From positions 310,001 to 374,000 of the forward strand of contig CANNBH010000001.1 of the NCBI GenBank assembly GCA_947502815.1: DNA of 64,000 nucleotides, written 5' to 3'. Shown piece by piece: positions 1-7,586 of the stretch. This DNA comes from an uncultured Erythrobacter sp. GTDB taxonomy: Bacteria; Pseudomonadota; Alphaproteobacteria; Sphingomonadales; Sphingomonadaceae. Made by a program: the position numbers and the translations under genes. Under the pieces are notes generated by a model. That model searched no databases. It was not told the DNA's origin and saw only the letters and a program-made list of their open reading frames with translations. Position 1 is the stretch's first letter. Each line of letters starts with the position of its first letter.

Positions 1-1054
1 GGTCTGGCATGATCACCGCGACAATCGCGCTTTGAGGTTCGCTTGTGCCCAGTTCAAAGCCCATCTGCGTGAGGCCTGCGTGCAGCCGTTTGGAATTTTC
101 CCAAAGATGCGCACGTTTGTTCGATCCATGCATCAGTTTGCGGATTGAGGTCGCGGCGGTGGCCACGACACTCGGCGGCAGGCTCGCTGTGAAAACATAG
201 GGCCGGCAAACTAGACGCAATATGTCAAACTTCGGATGGTTGGAGACGCAGAAACCACCGACCGTTCCAACGCTTTTGGAGAACGTGCCGATGATGAAAT
301 CAACGTCGTCCATTACGCCTTGCTCTTCGGCGACGCCCCGTCCGTTCTCGCCGATGAAACCCATTGAGTGTGCTTCATCGACCAAAACCATCGCGCCATA
401 CTTCTTGGCGATGGCGACCATTTCTTTCAGCGGGGCAACATCACCCAGCATCGAATAGACGCCTTCCAGGATGACCAGCTTGCCCGCCCCTTCTGGAATG
501 CGACGCAGCCGCTTTTCCATCGCTTCGATATCATTGTGACGAAACGGAACGATTTCAGCATTGCCCATGGCGCAGCCATCATAGATCGAAGCGTGGCTAT
601 CGATATCAAGAACGACATAGTCACCCTTGCCAGCAATCGTTGCGATAATGCCGAGATTTGCTTGATAGCCGGTTGAGAAGACCATCGCATGGTCCATCCC
701 GTAAAACTCTTTGAGCGCATCCTCGCATTCACGGTGACCCTGGTAGGTGCCGTTGAGAACCCGGCTCCCGGTTGTGCCAGCGCCAAAATCGGTAAGCGCT
801 TGCTTACCGGCATCGAGCACGTCCGGATCGAAGGTCATCCCCATATAATTGTACGTTCCCAGCAGGATCGTATCGCGCCCATTGCAAATGGCGCGTGTCG
901 GCGACAGCACCTTTTCCATGACCAGATTGAATGGGTCTTCTACCCCGCTGGCGAGCAGCGTTTCCCGGGTTTGAATAATCGGGTCGAACTTTGAAAACAG
1001 GTCGTGCGTCTCCGTTGCCGGGGCCGCCTCTGCGAGCGTTGCATTGTCAGTCAT
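1..1054 (-). CDS. spt: Serine palmitoyltransferase (3' end beyond the window)
   Basis: PLP-dependent alpha-oxoamine synthase that condenses serine with palmitoyl-CoA or palmitoyl-ACP to 3-ketosphinganine, the first step of sphingolipid synthesis in the cytoplasm. I translated it by hand because it runs off the left edge. The ATG is at 1054 and 351 codons are visible. Visible motifs are YNYMGM, TGSRVLNGT, the PLP-contacting VDEAHSMGF, and the catalytic lysine in GTFSKSVGTVGG. It begins 13 bases after the ACP gene upstream on the same strand, so the two are probably one operon and the ACP probably serves this enzyme. KBL or BioF of the same superfamily are the alternatives, but the ACP partner and the GTFSKSVGTVGG block favour SPT. 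Confidence 0.9.
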   Translation of the reverse strand, partial: MTDNATLAEAAPATETHDLFSKFDPIIQTRETLLASGVEDPFNLVMEKVLSPTRAICNGRDTILLGTYNYMGMTFDPDVLDAGKQALTDFGAGTTGSRVLNGTYQGHRECEDALKEFYGMDHAMVFSTGYQANLGIIATIAGKGDYVVLDIDSHASIYDGCAMGNAEIVPFRHNDIEAMEKRLRRIPEGAGKLVILEGVYSMLGDVAPLKEMVAIAKKYGAMVLVDEAHSMGFIGENGRGVAEEQGVMDDVDFIIGTFSKSVGTVGGFCVSNHPKFDILRLVCRPYVFTASLPPSVVATAATSIRKLMHGSNKRAHLWENSKRLHAGLTQMGFELGTSEPQSAIVAVIMPD

Positions 1055-1067
1055 GTAGAAGCCTATA

Positions 1068-1310
1068 TCAGCTATCTTGTAGCTTGTGCACTGCGCTTAC
1101 CAAGAGGCCATAGGTTTCAATCTCGGCCTGTTGATTCATGCTGATGATAATGTCGAATTCATCCTCAATTTCGGCCACAAAATCCATGACGGTAAGGCTG
1201 TCAAATTCGAGGTCATTGGCAAAGGTTGTTGCGCTGGTGATCGCAACCCCCTTTTTGTTGAAAGGCTCAATAAGTCCGCGAATGCGTTCGTCGACTTCTG
1301 CTTCGGTCAT
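1068..1310 (-). CDS. Acyl carrier protein of the serine palmitoyltransferase pair
   Basis: An 80-residue acidic ACP-fold protein. The phosphopantetheine attachment serine lies in EFDSLTVMDF, at about residue 38, in the usual DSL context. It is not the general fatty-acid AcpP: the helix II sequence is divergent and the gene sits directly upstream of spt, 13 bases apart on the same strand. SPT-linked ACPs of this kind are known in sphingolipid-making alphaproteobacteria, where they are thought to deliver the acyl chain to Spt. The ATG at 1310 follows an open upstream region of about 150 bases. Confidence 0.9.
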   Translation of the reverse strand: MTEAEVDERIRGLIEPFNKKGVAITSATTFANDLEFDSLTVMDFVAEIEDEFDIIISMNQQAEIETYGLLVSAVHKLQDS

Positions 1311-1518
1311 GATGATGGATGCTCTTGTTGGACTATGGTCGGTTTTAAATTTCTTCGGCTTTTACCCAGCTCAACGCGTGAAAAGCGTTTAGGGGCCACG
1401 CTTGTCAAGCTTTGCTCCCACTGGCACATGTCTTGCGGGCGAATGTGGGGGATGAAACTGCGTGACACAAGCGGGCGTACCATCGACGGAGGCAGAAATC
1501 GCTGCCGAGGGCAGTGAT

Positions 1519-2055
1519 ATGTCTGTCGCAGGCGACGCAACTCCTCCGTCACCGCGAGTGTTTTCCGCTCAAGCCATCCACTTGGTCCGCACCGCGCAGA
1601 TGAACACGCTGACCTTGTCGCAAATGGCCGATCAAAAAGCTTCAATCCTAATTGGTGCCACGTTTGTGGTCTTTTCACTCGCTGTGACCCGTTTGATCGG
1701 AAGTGAGATAAATTTTTCAACGCTTTGCCTCGCTGCTACGGCGTTTCTCTCCTCGCTTTGTGCGGTGATGGCTGTCCTGCCTTCCTTGGGGAAACCGCCC
1801 AGCGATGCCGCCGCCTTCAACCCCCTTTTCTTCGGTCATTTTGCGGCCATTAGCGAGGAGGAATGGACCGAAGATCTCCTCGATCAATTTGCCACCGACG
1901 AGGCGCTCTTTCGCACTATGTTGAAAGATGTCCATCAAAACGGTCAGGTGCTCTATAAACGGAAATATCGCTTTCTTTCTTATGCATACCGCATTTTCTT
2001 GGGCGGATTGGCCGTCACGATGGCGGTGTATTTCGGTGAAACTCTTGCCCCTTAA
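1519..2055 (+). CDS. Pycsar-effector-like (DUF5706/PycTM) membrane protein, orphan
   Basis: A 178-residue protein if the ATG at 1519 is used. A GTG at 1462 would add 19 residues, but GAGG eight bases before 1519 favours the shorter form. The conserved block MADQKASILIGATFVVFSL, followed by a second hydrophobic stretch (TLCLAATAFLSSLCAVMAVL), matches what I know of the PycTM/DUF5706 family, the membrane effectors of cyclic-pyrimidine (Pycsar) defence. A third hydrophobic segment ends the protein (IFLGGLAVTMAVYF). In true systems the gene sits next to a pyrimidine cyclase. Here the neighbours are an SPT-linked ACP and divK, so the housekeeping or defence role is unknown. The 3' end overlaps the convergent divK by four bases. 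Confidence 0.75.
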   Translation: MSVAGDATPPSPRVFSAQAIHLVRTAQMNTLTLSQMADQKASILIGATFVVFSLAVTRLIGSEINFSTLCLAATAFLSSLCAVMAVLPSLGKPPSDAAAFNPLFFGHFAAISEEEWTEDLLDQFATDEALFRTMLKDVHQNGQVLYKRKYRFLSYAYRIFLGGLAVTMAVYFGETLAP

Positions 2056-2420
2056 GTTGGCAGCAGATCCTTCACAGCATTCATAAATGGCATGATTGAA
2101 ACGGGTTTCGACAAATATCCCGCCGCACCCGCTGATCGAATGCGTTCTTCATCGCCCTTTGCCGCAAATGCGGTCACGGCAAGAACGGGGATATCTCTTA
2201 ACGATTGATCTTGTTTCGCCGCTGCAATCAAATCCACGCCGGACATTCCAGGCAATTGGATGTCCATAATGATTAGATCGGGTTTAGTTTCCCGTGCTGT
2301 TTCAAGAACAAGCGCCCCATCTGCTACAGGCTCTACGTCGAAACCATTTGCCTTCAACACGTCGCAAAACAATCTGCGGTTGAGGTCGTTATCCTCGACA
2401 ACCATTATTCGTTTTGTCAC
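2052..2420 (-). CDS. divK: Single-domain response regulator DivK
   Basis: A 122-residue stand-alone receiver domain with no output domain. The phosphoacceptor is Asp53 in IMDIQLPGMS. The acidic pocket is VVEDND at the N-terminus, and the conserved Thr/Ala and Lys appear in VTAFAAKGDEERI and YLSKPVSI. The AFAAKGDEERIR stretch is close to Caulobacter DivK (AFAMKGDEERIR). DivK relays phosphate signals from PleC/DivJ-type kinases and, through DivL-CckA, controls CtrA, which is also encoded here at 20.8-21.4 kb. In Caulobacter pleD follows divK. Here divK is alone, with a DUF3572 operon running divergently upstream. Confidence 0.88.
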   Translation of the reverse strand: MTKRIMVVEDNDLNRRLFCDVLKANGFDVEPVADGALVLETARETKPDLIIMDIQLPGMSGVDLIAAAKQDQSLRDIPVLAVTAFAAKGDEERIRSAGAAGYLSKPVSIMPFMNAVKDLLPT

Positions 2421-2561
2421 TGATCGCCCCGATACCTAAGATATACACAAAGCAACCTACCACAGACCAAGGCTACGACAATCTCAGACTTCTCTGATCC
2501 GCACGGCGATATCGACCCATCTCATCCCGTTTCCCAAGAGGCCGCCACCCGCGCGGCAACT

Positions 2562-2795
2562 TTGGCATTGGCGGCGATCGGCTGGCTGTTGCAAGATGAG
2601 GAGCGAGCAGAGCGGTATCTCGACCTCACTGGTCTTGATCCAGACAGTTTGCGCGCAGGCCTCGACAATCCACAGATTCTCGGCTCCGCGCTGGAGTTTC
2701 TCGCCAATTACGAACCCGATTTAATCCGAGCTGCCGAAGCTTTGGCTGTGACGCCAGAGGAATTGGTTGCCGCCCAAAAGGATCTTTCAGCATGA
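2562..2795 (+). CDS. DUF3572 family protein, start uncertain
   Basis: A short alpha-helical protein (GWLLQDEERAERYLDLTGLD, then FLANYEPDLIRAAEALAV) typical of the DUF3572 family of Alphaproteobacteria, function unknown. The only canonical start in frame is the TTG at 2562, giving 77 residues. The frame stays open back to a stop at 2421-2423 and its translation (SQEAATRAATLALAAIGWLL) looks coding before 2562, but contains no ATG, GTG or TTG. A non-standard start such as the ATC at 2481 is possible. The stop overlaps the next ATG (ATGA), so it heads a translationally coupled operon. Confidence 0.75.
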   Translation: MALAAIGWLLQDEERAERYLDLTGLDPDSLRAGLDNPQILGSALEFLANYEPDLIRAAEALAVTPEELVAAQKDLSA

Positions 2796-3421
2796 GCCGA
2801 CCCCTTATTATCAGCGATTGCGATGAAGTGATCCTGTATATGGTCACGCATTTCAAAGATTGGCTTGAGGAAAGCCAAGGCGTGTCCTTCAATTTGGAAG
2901 GACAAAATTTTAGCGAGGCTATGCGTTGGGAAGAAAGCGGGGAATTGCTGGAACCGGCGGATATCTGGAAGAAGTTGGGTGGTTTCTTTGACACTGAGAT
3001 GGACCGGCAATTGCCAATTCCGGGCGCTATCGATGCGCTCAATACTTTAAACGAACATGCCGACGTAGTGATCCTTACCAACTTGGTGGATTTCCGAAGA
3101 GAAAAGCGCGCCGAGCAACTGGCCGCACAAGGATTGCACGCAAAAGTTTATACGAATCAAGGGCCCAAGGGTCCTGCACTGGCAAAAATCGTAGAAGAAT
3201 TTGCGCCCAGCCACGCTGTGTTTATCGATGACCTTTCGCAGCATCACCAATCGGTCGCGGAAACGACACCTGATGTCATGCGTTTGCATTTTTGCGGCGA
3301 ACCGATGATCGCAGGGGCTATCGATTGTGCACACAAATCCGGCCATGCAGACGCTAGGATCGACCAGTGGTCTGATGCGTTGCCTTGGTTGATGGATCGA
3401 GTCGAAGGGAAAGTGTTGTGA
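2792..3421 (+). CDS. HAD-family hydrolase
   Basis: A 209-residue haloacid-dehalogenase-fold protein. Motif I is IISDCDEVI, with the Asp9-x-Asp11 nucleophile pair. Motif II is VVILTNL with its Thr. The conserved Lys region is NQGPKGPAL, and motif IV is AVFIDDLSQH with its two Asp. A helical cap lies between about residues 20 and 80. These are the residues needed for phosphatase or dehalogenase chemistry, but the substrate cannot be told from sequence. It overlaps DUF3572 by four bases upstream and RidA by four bases downstream (GTGA), so it is the second gene of a coupled operon. Confidence 0.85.
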   Translation: MSRPLIISDCDEVILYMVTHFKDWLEESQGVSFNLEGQNFSEAMRWEESGELLEPADIWKKLGGFFDTEMDRQLPIPGAIDALNTLNEHADVVILTNLVDFRREKRAEQLAAQGLHAKVYTNQGPKGPALAKIVEEFAPSHAVFIDDLSQHHQSVAETTPDVMRLHFCGEPMIAGAIDCAHKSGHADARIDQWSDALPWLMDRVEGKVL

Positions 3422-3873
3422 GTATCGAAGCGCGTTTGGAACAGTTGGGTATCACTTTGCCTGAAGCTGCCGCCCCGGTGGCGAGCTATATGCCGGTGGT
3501 TGTCCATGGCGGGTTCGCTCATGTTTCCGGTCAGCTCCCGTTTATCGATGGCACGTTGGCCACCGGGAGGTTGGGCGACGATGTCGACCTCGAAGGCGGG
3601 AGGGAAGCCGCACGGGCATGCGGTTTGATGATCCTCGCGCAGCTAAAAGCTGCTGGCTTGCTGGAAAAGGTTGAGCGGGTGGTCAAATTGGGCGCGTTTG
3701 TCAGTTCCACGGGTGATTTTACCGATCAACCCAAAGTTGCCAACGGTGCATCCGATTTGATGTTCGAGGTGTTTGGCGAAAAAGGCCGCCATGCTCGCGC
3801 CGCCGTTGGTGTGCCGGTCTTGCCGCTCGGCGCAGCCGTAGAGGTCGACGCGGTCATTGCTATTGCGGGATGA
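3418..3873 (+). CDS. RidA/YjgF family protein
   Basis: A 152-residue protein with the RidA (YjgF/YER057c) fold: YMPVVVHGGFAHVSGQLPF near the N-terminus and RAAVGVPVLPLGAAVEVDAV near the C-terminus, where the substrate-binding arginine of the family lies. RidA proteins hydrolyse reactive enamine/imine intermediates made by PLP enzymes. This longer subgroup, often annotated as an endoribonuclease or translation inhibitor, has less certain activity. The start is taken as the GTG at 3418 because it overlaps the HAD stop (GTGA), as at the neighbouring junctions. A further upstream start at 3385 would add residues unlike the family. Confidence 0.85.
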   Translation: MSIEARLEQLGITLPEAAAPVASYMPVVVHGGFAHVSGQLPFIDGTLATGRLGDDVDLEGGREAARACGLMILAQLKAAGLLEKVERVVKLGAFVSSTGDFTDQPKVANGASDLMFEVFGEKGRHARAAVGVPVLPLGAAVEVDAVIAIAG

Positions 3874-4601
3874 GCAAACGCTCCGCCCCTGAATGGCTCA
3901 CGCGGTTCACCTATGCGCATCGCGGCCTGCATTCGCCTGGCATTGTTGAAAATTCGCGCAACGCCATGGAAGAGGCAATCGCGGCCGGGTTTGGCATAGA
4001 GTGCGATGTTCAGATGAGCAGCGACAACGTGCCGCTTGTCTTCCACGATTGGGAATTGGATCGCTTAACCGCAGAAAGTGGCGCAGTCGCGGCTAGGCCT
4101 GCTGATGCTTTGTGCAAAATAGGATTGAGCGGCGGGCGCGACAGGATTTGGACGCTCACCAATTTGCTAGAGCTGGTAGATGGGCGGGCCCCCATCCTGG
4201 TCGAAGTAAAGTCGCTGCCTGGTTTTGATATTGCCACCGCTTGCGCCGCGATAGAGGCCGCGGTCGCCGGATATGGCGGGCCGATTGCGGTGATGAGCTT
4301 TGACCCGCGAATGGGTGAGTGGTTTGCCAAGGAGTCACCTGAATTTCCGCGCGGTCTGGTTTGCACCGATACACTCGATCTGGGTTTTCTGAGCGCTTGG
4401 CGACAGCCGGATGCGATAGAGCGCGCTCAGCCAGATTTTCTCGCATTCGATGTCCGCGACCTGCCCAATCCAGAAGTTGAAGAGTGGCGGGAGAGTGGAC
4501 GTCCTGTGCTGACATGGACTGTGCGCACCGCCGATCTTCGCGCAAAGGCTACCGCTTTTGCCGACGCCGCAATCGCCGAAGGGGAAGGGATCCGTGGCTA
4601 A
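3870..4601 (+). CDS. Glycerophosphodiester phosphodiesterase
   Basis: A 243-residue GDPD/TIM-barrel enzyme that hydrolyses deacylated phospholipid diesters to glycerol 3-phosphate and an alcohol. The signature residues are His17-Arg18 (YAHRGLHSPG), Glu44 and Asp46 for the metal (IECDVQMSSD) and His59 (LVFHDWELDRL), with a later EVKSLPG strand. There is no signal peptide, so it is probably cytoplasmic. The start ATG overlaps the RidA stop (ATGA), and its own stop lies inside the start of the following gene. The C-terminus (VLTWTVRTADLRAKA) matches the usual end of UgpQ-like enzymes. Confidence 0.9.
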   Translation: MSKRSAPEWLTRFTYAHRGLHSPGIVENSRNAMEEAIAAGFGIECDVQMSSDNVPLVFHDWELDRLTAESGAVAARPADALCKIGLSGGRDRIWTLTNLLELVDGRAPILVEVKSLPGFDIATACAAIEAAVAGYGGPIAVMSFDPRMGEWFAKESPEFPRGLVCTDTLDLGFLSAWRQPDAIERAQPDFLAFDVRDLPNPEVEEWRESGRPVLTWTVRTADLRAKATAFADAAIAEGEGIRG

Positions 4602-5748
4602 CGCGGACCGCGCCTCCAGCGAGCTTACCGTTCGGCTGGCTCCGGGTGTGGGTCATTTCGAGGCGGCGCAATGGAACGCGTTGGGCGGGGATCGAAATCC
4701 CTTTGTCAGCTACGAATTTCTTACCGCTCTGGAGGATTCTGGCAGCGTCGGGGAAGGGACCGGCTGGGACCCTGTCCCCATTGCGATAACGGATGAGCAA
4801 GACAAACTGATCGCCGCCATGCCCAGCTATGCAAAGGGCCATAGCCAGGGCGAATATGTGTTCGATCACAGTTGGGCTGATGCGCTCCACAGGGCAGGGC
4901 GCAATTATTACCCAAAACTGCAGATCGCGGCTCCATTCACTCCTGCCAATGGCCCTCGATTGCTGCTGTCCAATCCCGATCTGGCGGGTCATTTGCTCAA
5001 AGGCGCCGAAGTGGTTTGCGAGCAAAATGGCTTTTCCTCTGCGCACGCAACATTTGTTGATCTTGATCAGATCGGCCTATTCGAAGCCGGTGATTGGTTG
5101 ATCCGAAGCGACTTGCAGTTTCACTGGCTCAACCGTGACTATGATGATTTCGACGGTTTCTTGGGCGAATTGGCATCGCGCAAACGCAAAAATCTGCGCA
5201 AAGAACGCGCGGCGGCACAAGATGGCCTGCGAATTGAGCGATTAACCGGTGACGATATCAAAGCAGACCATTGGGATGCGTTTTGGGTGTTCTATCAGGA
5301 CACTGGAGCGCGCAAATGGGGCACCCCCTATCTGACCCGAGAGGCCTTCACTCTGATGGGTGAAAGGATGGGCGATCGCATGGTGTTGATCCTTGCTTAC
5401 GAGGATGATCAGCCAATCGCCGGCGCTCTTAACTTTGTTGGGTCAGATGCGATCTATGGACGGTATTGGGGATGTTCGCGCGACGTGCGCTTTTTGCATT
5501 TTGAGCTGTGTTATTACCAGGCCATCGACATCGCGATCGAACGGGGGCTGCCCCGTGTCGAAGCGGGAGCGCAAGGCGGACACAAATTGGCCCGCGGATA
5601 TGAACCGGTCAAAACATGGTCGGCGCATTGGCTGGCCGATCCGGCTTTCCGGGAGGCCGTCGCCGACTTTTTGGAAAGAGAACGCGAAGGCGTCGCCAAC
5701 GATCAGGTGTTTCTTGGCGAAAAGGTGCCCTTTAGAAAGGGCGGCTAA
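4594..5748 (+). CDS. FemAB/GNAT-like protein of the peptidogalycan (DUF482) family
   Basis: A 384-residue protein if the GTG at 4594 is used, which has a purine-rich GGGGAAGGGA just upstream. An in-frame ATG at 4558 would add 12 residues and overlap the GDPD gene further. Sequence blocks NPFVSYEFLTALEDSGSVG, the ASRKRKNLRKER helix and RYWGCSRDVRFLHFELCYYQ are those of the DUF482 family, annotated as N-acetyltransferase or peptidogalycan biosynthesis protein, with two GNAT folds. The family is common in proteobacteria but its substrate is not established. It is the last gene of the DUF3572-HAD-RidA-GDPD operon and converges with the Sel1 gene. Confidence 0.85.
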   Translation: MANADRASSELTVRLAPGVGHFEAAQWNALGGDRNPFVSYEFLTALEDSGSVGEGTGWDPVPIAITDEQDKLIAAMPSYAKGHSQGEYVFDHSWADALHRAGRNYYPKLQIAAPFTPANGPRLLLSNPDLAGHLLKGAEVVCEQNGFSSAHATFVDLDQIGLFEAGDWLIRSDLQFHWLNRDYDDFDGFLGELASRKRKNLRKERAAAQDGLRIERLTGDDIKADHWDAFWVFYQDTGARKWGTPYLTREAFTLMGERMGDRMVLILAYEDDQPIAGALNFVGSDAIYGRYWGCSRDVRFLHFELCYYQAIDIAIERGLPRVEAGAQGGHKLARGYEPVKTWSAHWLADPAFREAVADFLEREREGVANDQVFLGEKVPFRKGG

Positions 5749-5763
5749 CCCTGAAAGAAAGAC

Positions 5764-6090
5764 TTAGGCTGCGCGGCGTTCTTCTGAAAGCCAGCGGCGT
5801 GCCCGGCGCTGCGCTTCGGCGATTTCGCGCGCGGTCATTTCATCAGAAACGTCGGCGCGGCACCATCCGGCTTCTTCGTGACCGCGAGAGGCTGCAAGAT
5901 TGAACCATTTGTGAGCTTCGACCAAATCGCAATCAACGCCGTTGCTACCGGTAGAATAGGCAACACCAAGATCGAACAATGCGCTTACATCGCCTGACGC
6001 CGCATCCGCGAGAGATTGGGCAACCGCCAAATCAGTAGCCCCTTCGTTGATTGGCATCGCGTCATCGGTGTCTATCGTTTGCAATTTCAT
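5764..6090 (-). CDS. Small Sel1-repeat protein
   Basis: A 108-residue protein with one clear Sel1-like (TPR-related) repeat, ALFDLGVAYSTGSNGVDCDL followed by VEAHKWFNLAASRGHEEA, then a basic amphipathic tail (AEAQRRARRWLSEERRAA). There is no signal peptide or membrane segment, so it is probably cytoplasmic. Single-repeat Sel1 proteins of this size recur in Sphingomonadales, but the function is unknown. It converges with the DUF482 gene 16 bases away, without an obvious terminator, and is divergent from dksA across a 357-base gap. Confidence 0.75.
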   Translation of the reverse strand: MKLQTIDTDDAMPINEGATDLAVAQSLADAASGDVSALFDLGVAYSTGSNGVDCDLVEAHKWFNLAASRGHEEAGWCRADVSDEMTAREIAEAQRRARRWLSEERRAA

Positions 6091-6147
6091 CTTATCTTCC
6101 CCGTTTCGGACCCAAAGACAGGGCCCGTCCTTGCGTGTTCCATTCCT

Positions 6148-6250
6148 GTTTTGCGGATCACGCAGAGCCAGAAGTCTCGAATCATGGTCAACAATTGGTT
6201 AACGAGCCGGTTAATTTTTCTATTTCTGCTCACAGAATGATCCGCAAAAC
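6148..6250. repeat. 13-base perfect inverted repeat with 77-base spacer
   Basis: GTTTTGCGGATCA at 6148-6160 and TGATCCGCAAAAC at 6238-6250 are exact reverse complements. They lie in the divergent promoter region of the Sel1 gene and dksA. They could be paired operator sites or the closing stem of a transcript. There is no transposase, so they are not IS ends. Confidence 0.8.
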
Positions 6251-6309
6251 CCCTTAGTTTTGGGCATTAACTCGGCCAGATGAGCCGTCTTGTGGAGAAG
6301 GCGATGCCA

Positions 6310-6419
6310 AACCGGCTTGTGCCGAATGAGCCGGTTGCCTATAGGCGCGCTCAGTAGCGACTTGCTGGGGGGCAAGTGGTGCTGTGAGAACAATCACACG
6401 CCAAGACGGGACGGTCTTG
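6310..6419 (+). promoter_or_regulatory. Structured leader of dksA with four tandem hairpins
   Basis: Four perfect stems follow each other in 110 bases. AACCGGCT 6310-6317 pairs with AGCCGGTT 6329-6336. ACTTGC 6360-6365 pairs with GCAAGT 6372-6377. TGTGA 6383-6387 pairs with TCACA 6394-6398. CAAGAC 6402-6407 pairs with GTCTTG 6414-6419. The last three all have six-base loops. The last stem ends 28 bases before the dksA ATG. No U-tract follows any of them, so simple terminators are unlikely. An RNA leader or a separate small RNA is possible. Confidence 0.55.
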
Positions 6420-6447
6420 CGAGAGGTTATTGGGATTAGAGAACCAC

Positions 6448-6906
6448 ATGTCAGCGGCCGCATCTGAAGATACCGATCTTTTCGAAAAAGCTAAGAGCCT
6501 TGTCGCGCCGGATTATGTGCCGAGCGACGACGAAGACTATATGAATGAGCAGCAGCGGGCTTACTTTCAATTGCTGCTCCTTGAATGGAAACGATCAATC
6601 CACACCGCCGCTGGTCAGACGCTTCAATCGCTCGCCGATGGGCCGATGCGCGAAGCGGATTTGAACGACCGCGCGTCCAGTGAGACCGATTGGGGCATCG
6701 AATTGCGCACCCGCGATCGTCAACGCAAGCTAGTCTCAAAGATTGACTCAGCGCTGCGGCGGATTGAGCAAGGAGAATATGGGTATTGCGAAGTGACCGG
6801 TGACCCAATTGGCCTGCGCCGCCTGATCGCTCGTCCAGTCGCCACCATGACGGTTGAGGCGCAAGAAGCCCATGAGCGCAAGGAAAAGGTCTCTCGCGAC
6901 AACTAG
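6448..6906 (+). CDS. dksA: RNA polymerase-binding transcription factor DksA
   Basis: A 152-residue DksA, taken from the ATG at 6448 (a TTG at 6430 would add six residues). The coiled-coil arms surround the turn DLNDRASSETDWGIELR, which carries the acidic tip residues needed in the polymerase secondary channel. The C-terminal globular part reads GYCEVTGDPIGLRRL. Only one of the four zinc-binding cysteines of the E. coli protein remains, which is the usual alphaproteobacterial low-cysteine form. With ppGpp it represses rRNA promoters and activates amino-acid genes. The leader before it is strongly structured. Confidence 0.93.
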   Translation: MSAAASEDTDLFEKAKSLVAPDYVPSDDEDYMNEQQRAYFQLLLLEWKRSIHTAAGQTLQSLADGPMREADLNDRASSETDWGIELRTRDRQRKLVSKIDSALRRIEQGEYGYCEVTGDPIGLRRLIARPVATMTVEAQEAHERKEKVSRDN

Positions 6907-7108
6907 AGAGTATCCACGTTGGCGGCGGCTTCAAATTGTCGTGTCATTTCGGGACGGAATGTAACAACGCGTATCCGGGACCGTTTAAAATTAACGGGCC
7001 GTTTACCGCGCAATCTTAAAAAAGGCTCCACAGTCGAAGTAGGCCATTCGCCATTCGTCAGTTGATTCAGTTCGGCGATCGCCAAATCGGGTAGGAGTAA
7101 TTGGTACG

Positions 7109-7486
7109 ATGACGGGTCTTGAGACGAGAAGCGTGTCGCGCGACAGCTTGTTCCTGCTCGCCAGTGTCCGAGTTGAACAGGAAAGTGAGCAACATCGTGT
7201 TCGTGTTCGCAATCTCTCCGACGGCGGAATGATGGGCGAAGGAACGATGCGGGTGCAACGCGGCAACCGGGTTGAGGTGGAACTCCGCAATATCGGAAAG
7301 ATCGATGGCAGCGTTGCTTGGGTTCAAGATCAAAGGTTCGGCATTGCCTTTGATGAAGAAGTGGACTCACAACAAGCTCGCAAGCCGTCTGGCGAAGCGA
7401 TTGGCGAGGTTTCTGTTTCAACGACTCCGTCCTATGCTCATCGCGCACCGCCTCCCCCTGAATCCACCACTTTGCGCAAAGTTTGA
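7109..7486 (+). CDS. PilZ-domain protein
   Basis: A 125-residue protein built of one PilZ domain. The N-terminal arginine region is TRSVSRDSLFLLASVRV, the conserved strand is VRNLSDGGMMGEG (the N/D-x-S-x-x-G motif of c-di-GMP binding), and the barrel closes with GSVAWVQDQRFGIAFDE. The first motif is SRDSL rather than the full RxxxR, so c-di-GMP binding is possible but not certain. A good AGGAG lies at 7093-7097, before the ATG at 7109. The Pro/Ser-rich C-terminal 25 residues look disordered. About 200 bases upstream of it hold no gene. Confidence 0.85.
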   Translation: MTGLETRSVSRDSLFLLASVRVEQESEQHRVRVRNLSDGGMMGEGTMRVQRGNRVEVELRNIGKIDGSVAWVQDQRFGIAFDEEVDSQQARKPSGEAIGEVSVSTTPSYAHRAPPPPESTTLRKV

Positions 7487-7586
7487 TATTTTTGCGCCGC
7501 GCACTGCTGCGCGATATCTTTTTGGCGCAAACCATCGTGACTTCGCGCTGACCTGAACTGCGCGACCTGCTAAGCTGGTACGTGCG

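Larger units (their letters stand above)
6091..6447. other. Intergenic region between the Sel1 gene and dksA, rich in dyad symmetry
   Basis: This 357-base gap holds no gene I can support. Two kinds of structure are visible. A 13-base perfect inverted repeat (GTTTTGCGGATCA at 6148-6160 and its complement at 6238-6250) is separated by 77 bases. A run of perfect hairpins at 6310-6419 lies directly before dksA. TTAA-N8-TTAA at 6199-6214 resembles a CtrA box but has one base too many between the half-sites. Confidence 0.7.

Noticed and set aside
1519-2055. A complete Pycsar defence system
   Set aside because: Only the effector-like gene is present. No pyrimidine cyclase lies within the window near it.
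6199-6214. CtrA box TTAA-N8-TTAA before the Sel1 gene
   Set aside because: The spacer is eight rather than seven bases, and no second site supports it.
6148-6250. Terminal inverted repeats of a small mobile element
   Set aside because: No target-site duplication was recognised, and the interior of 77 bases has no transposase. It is more likely regulatory.
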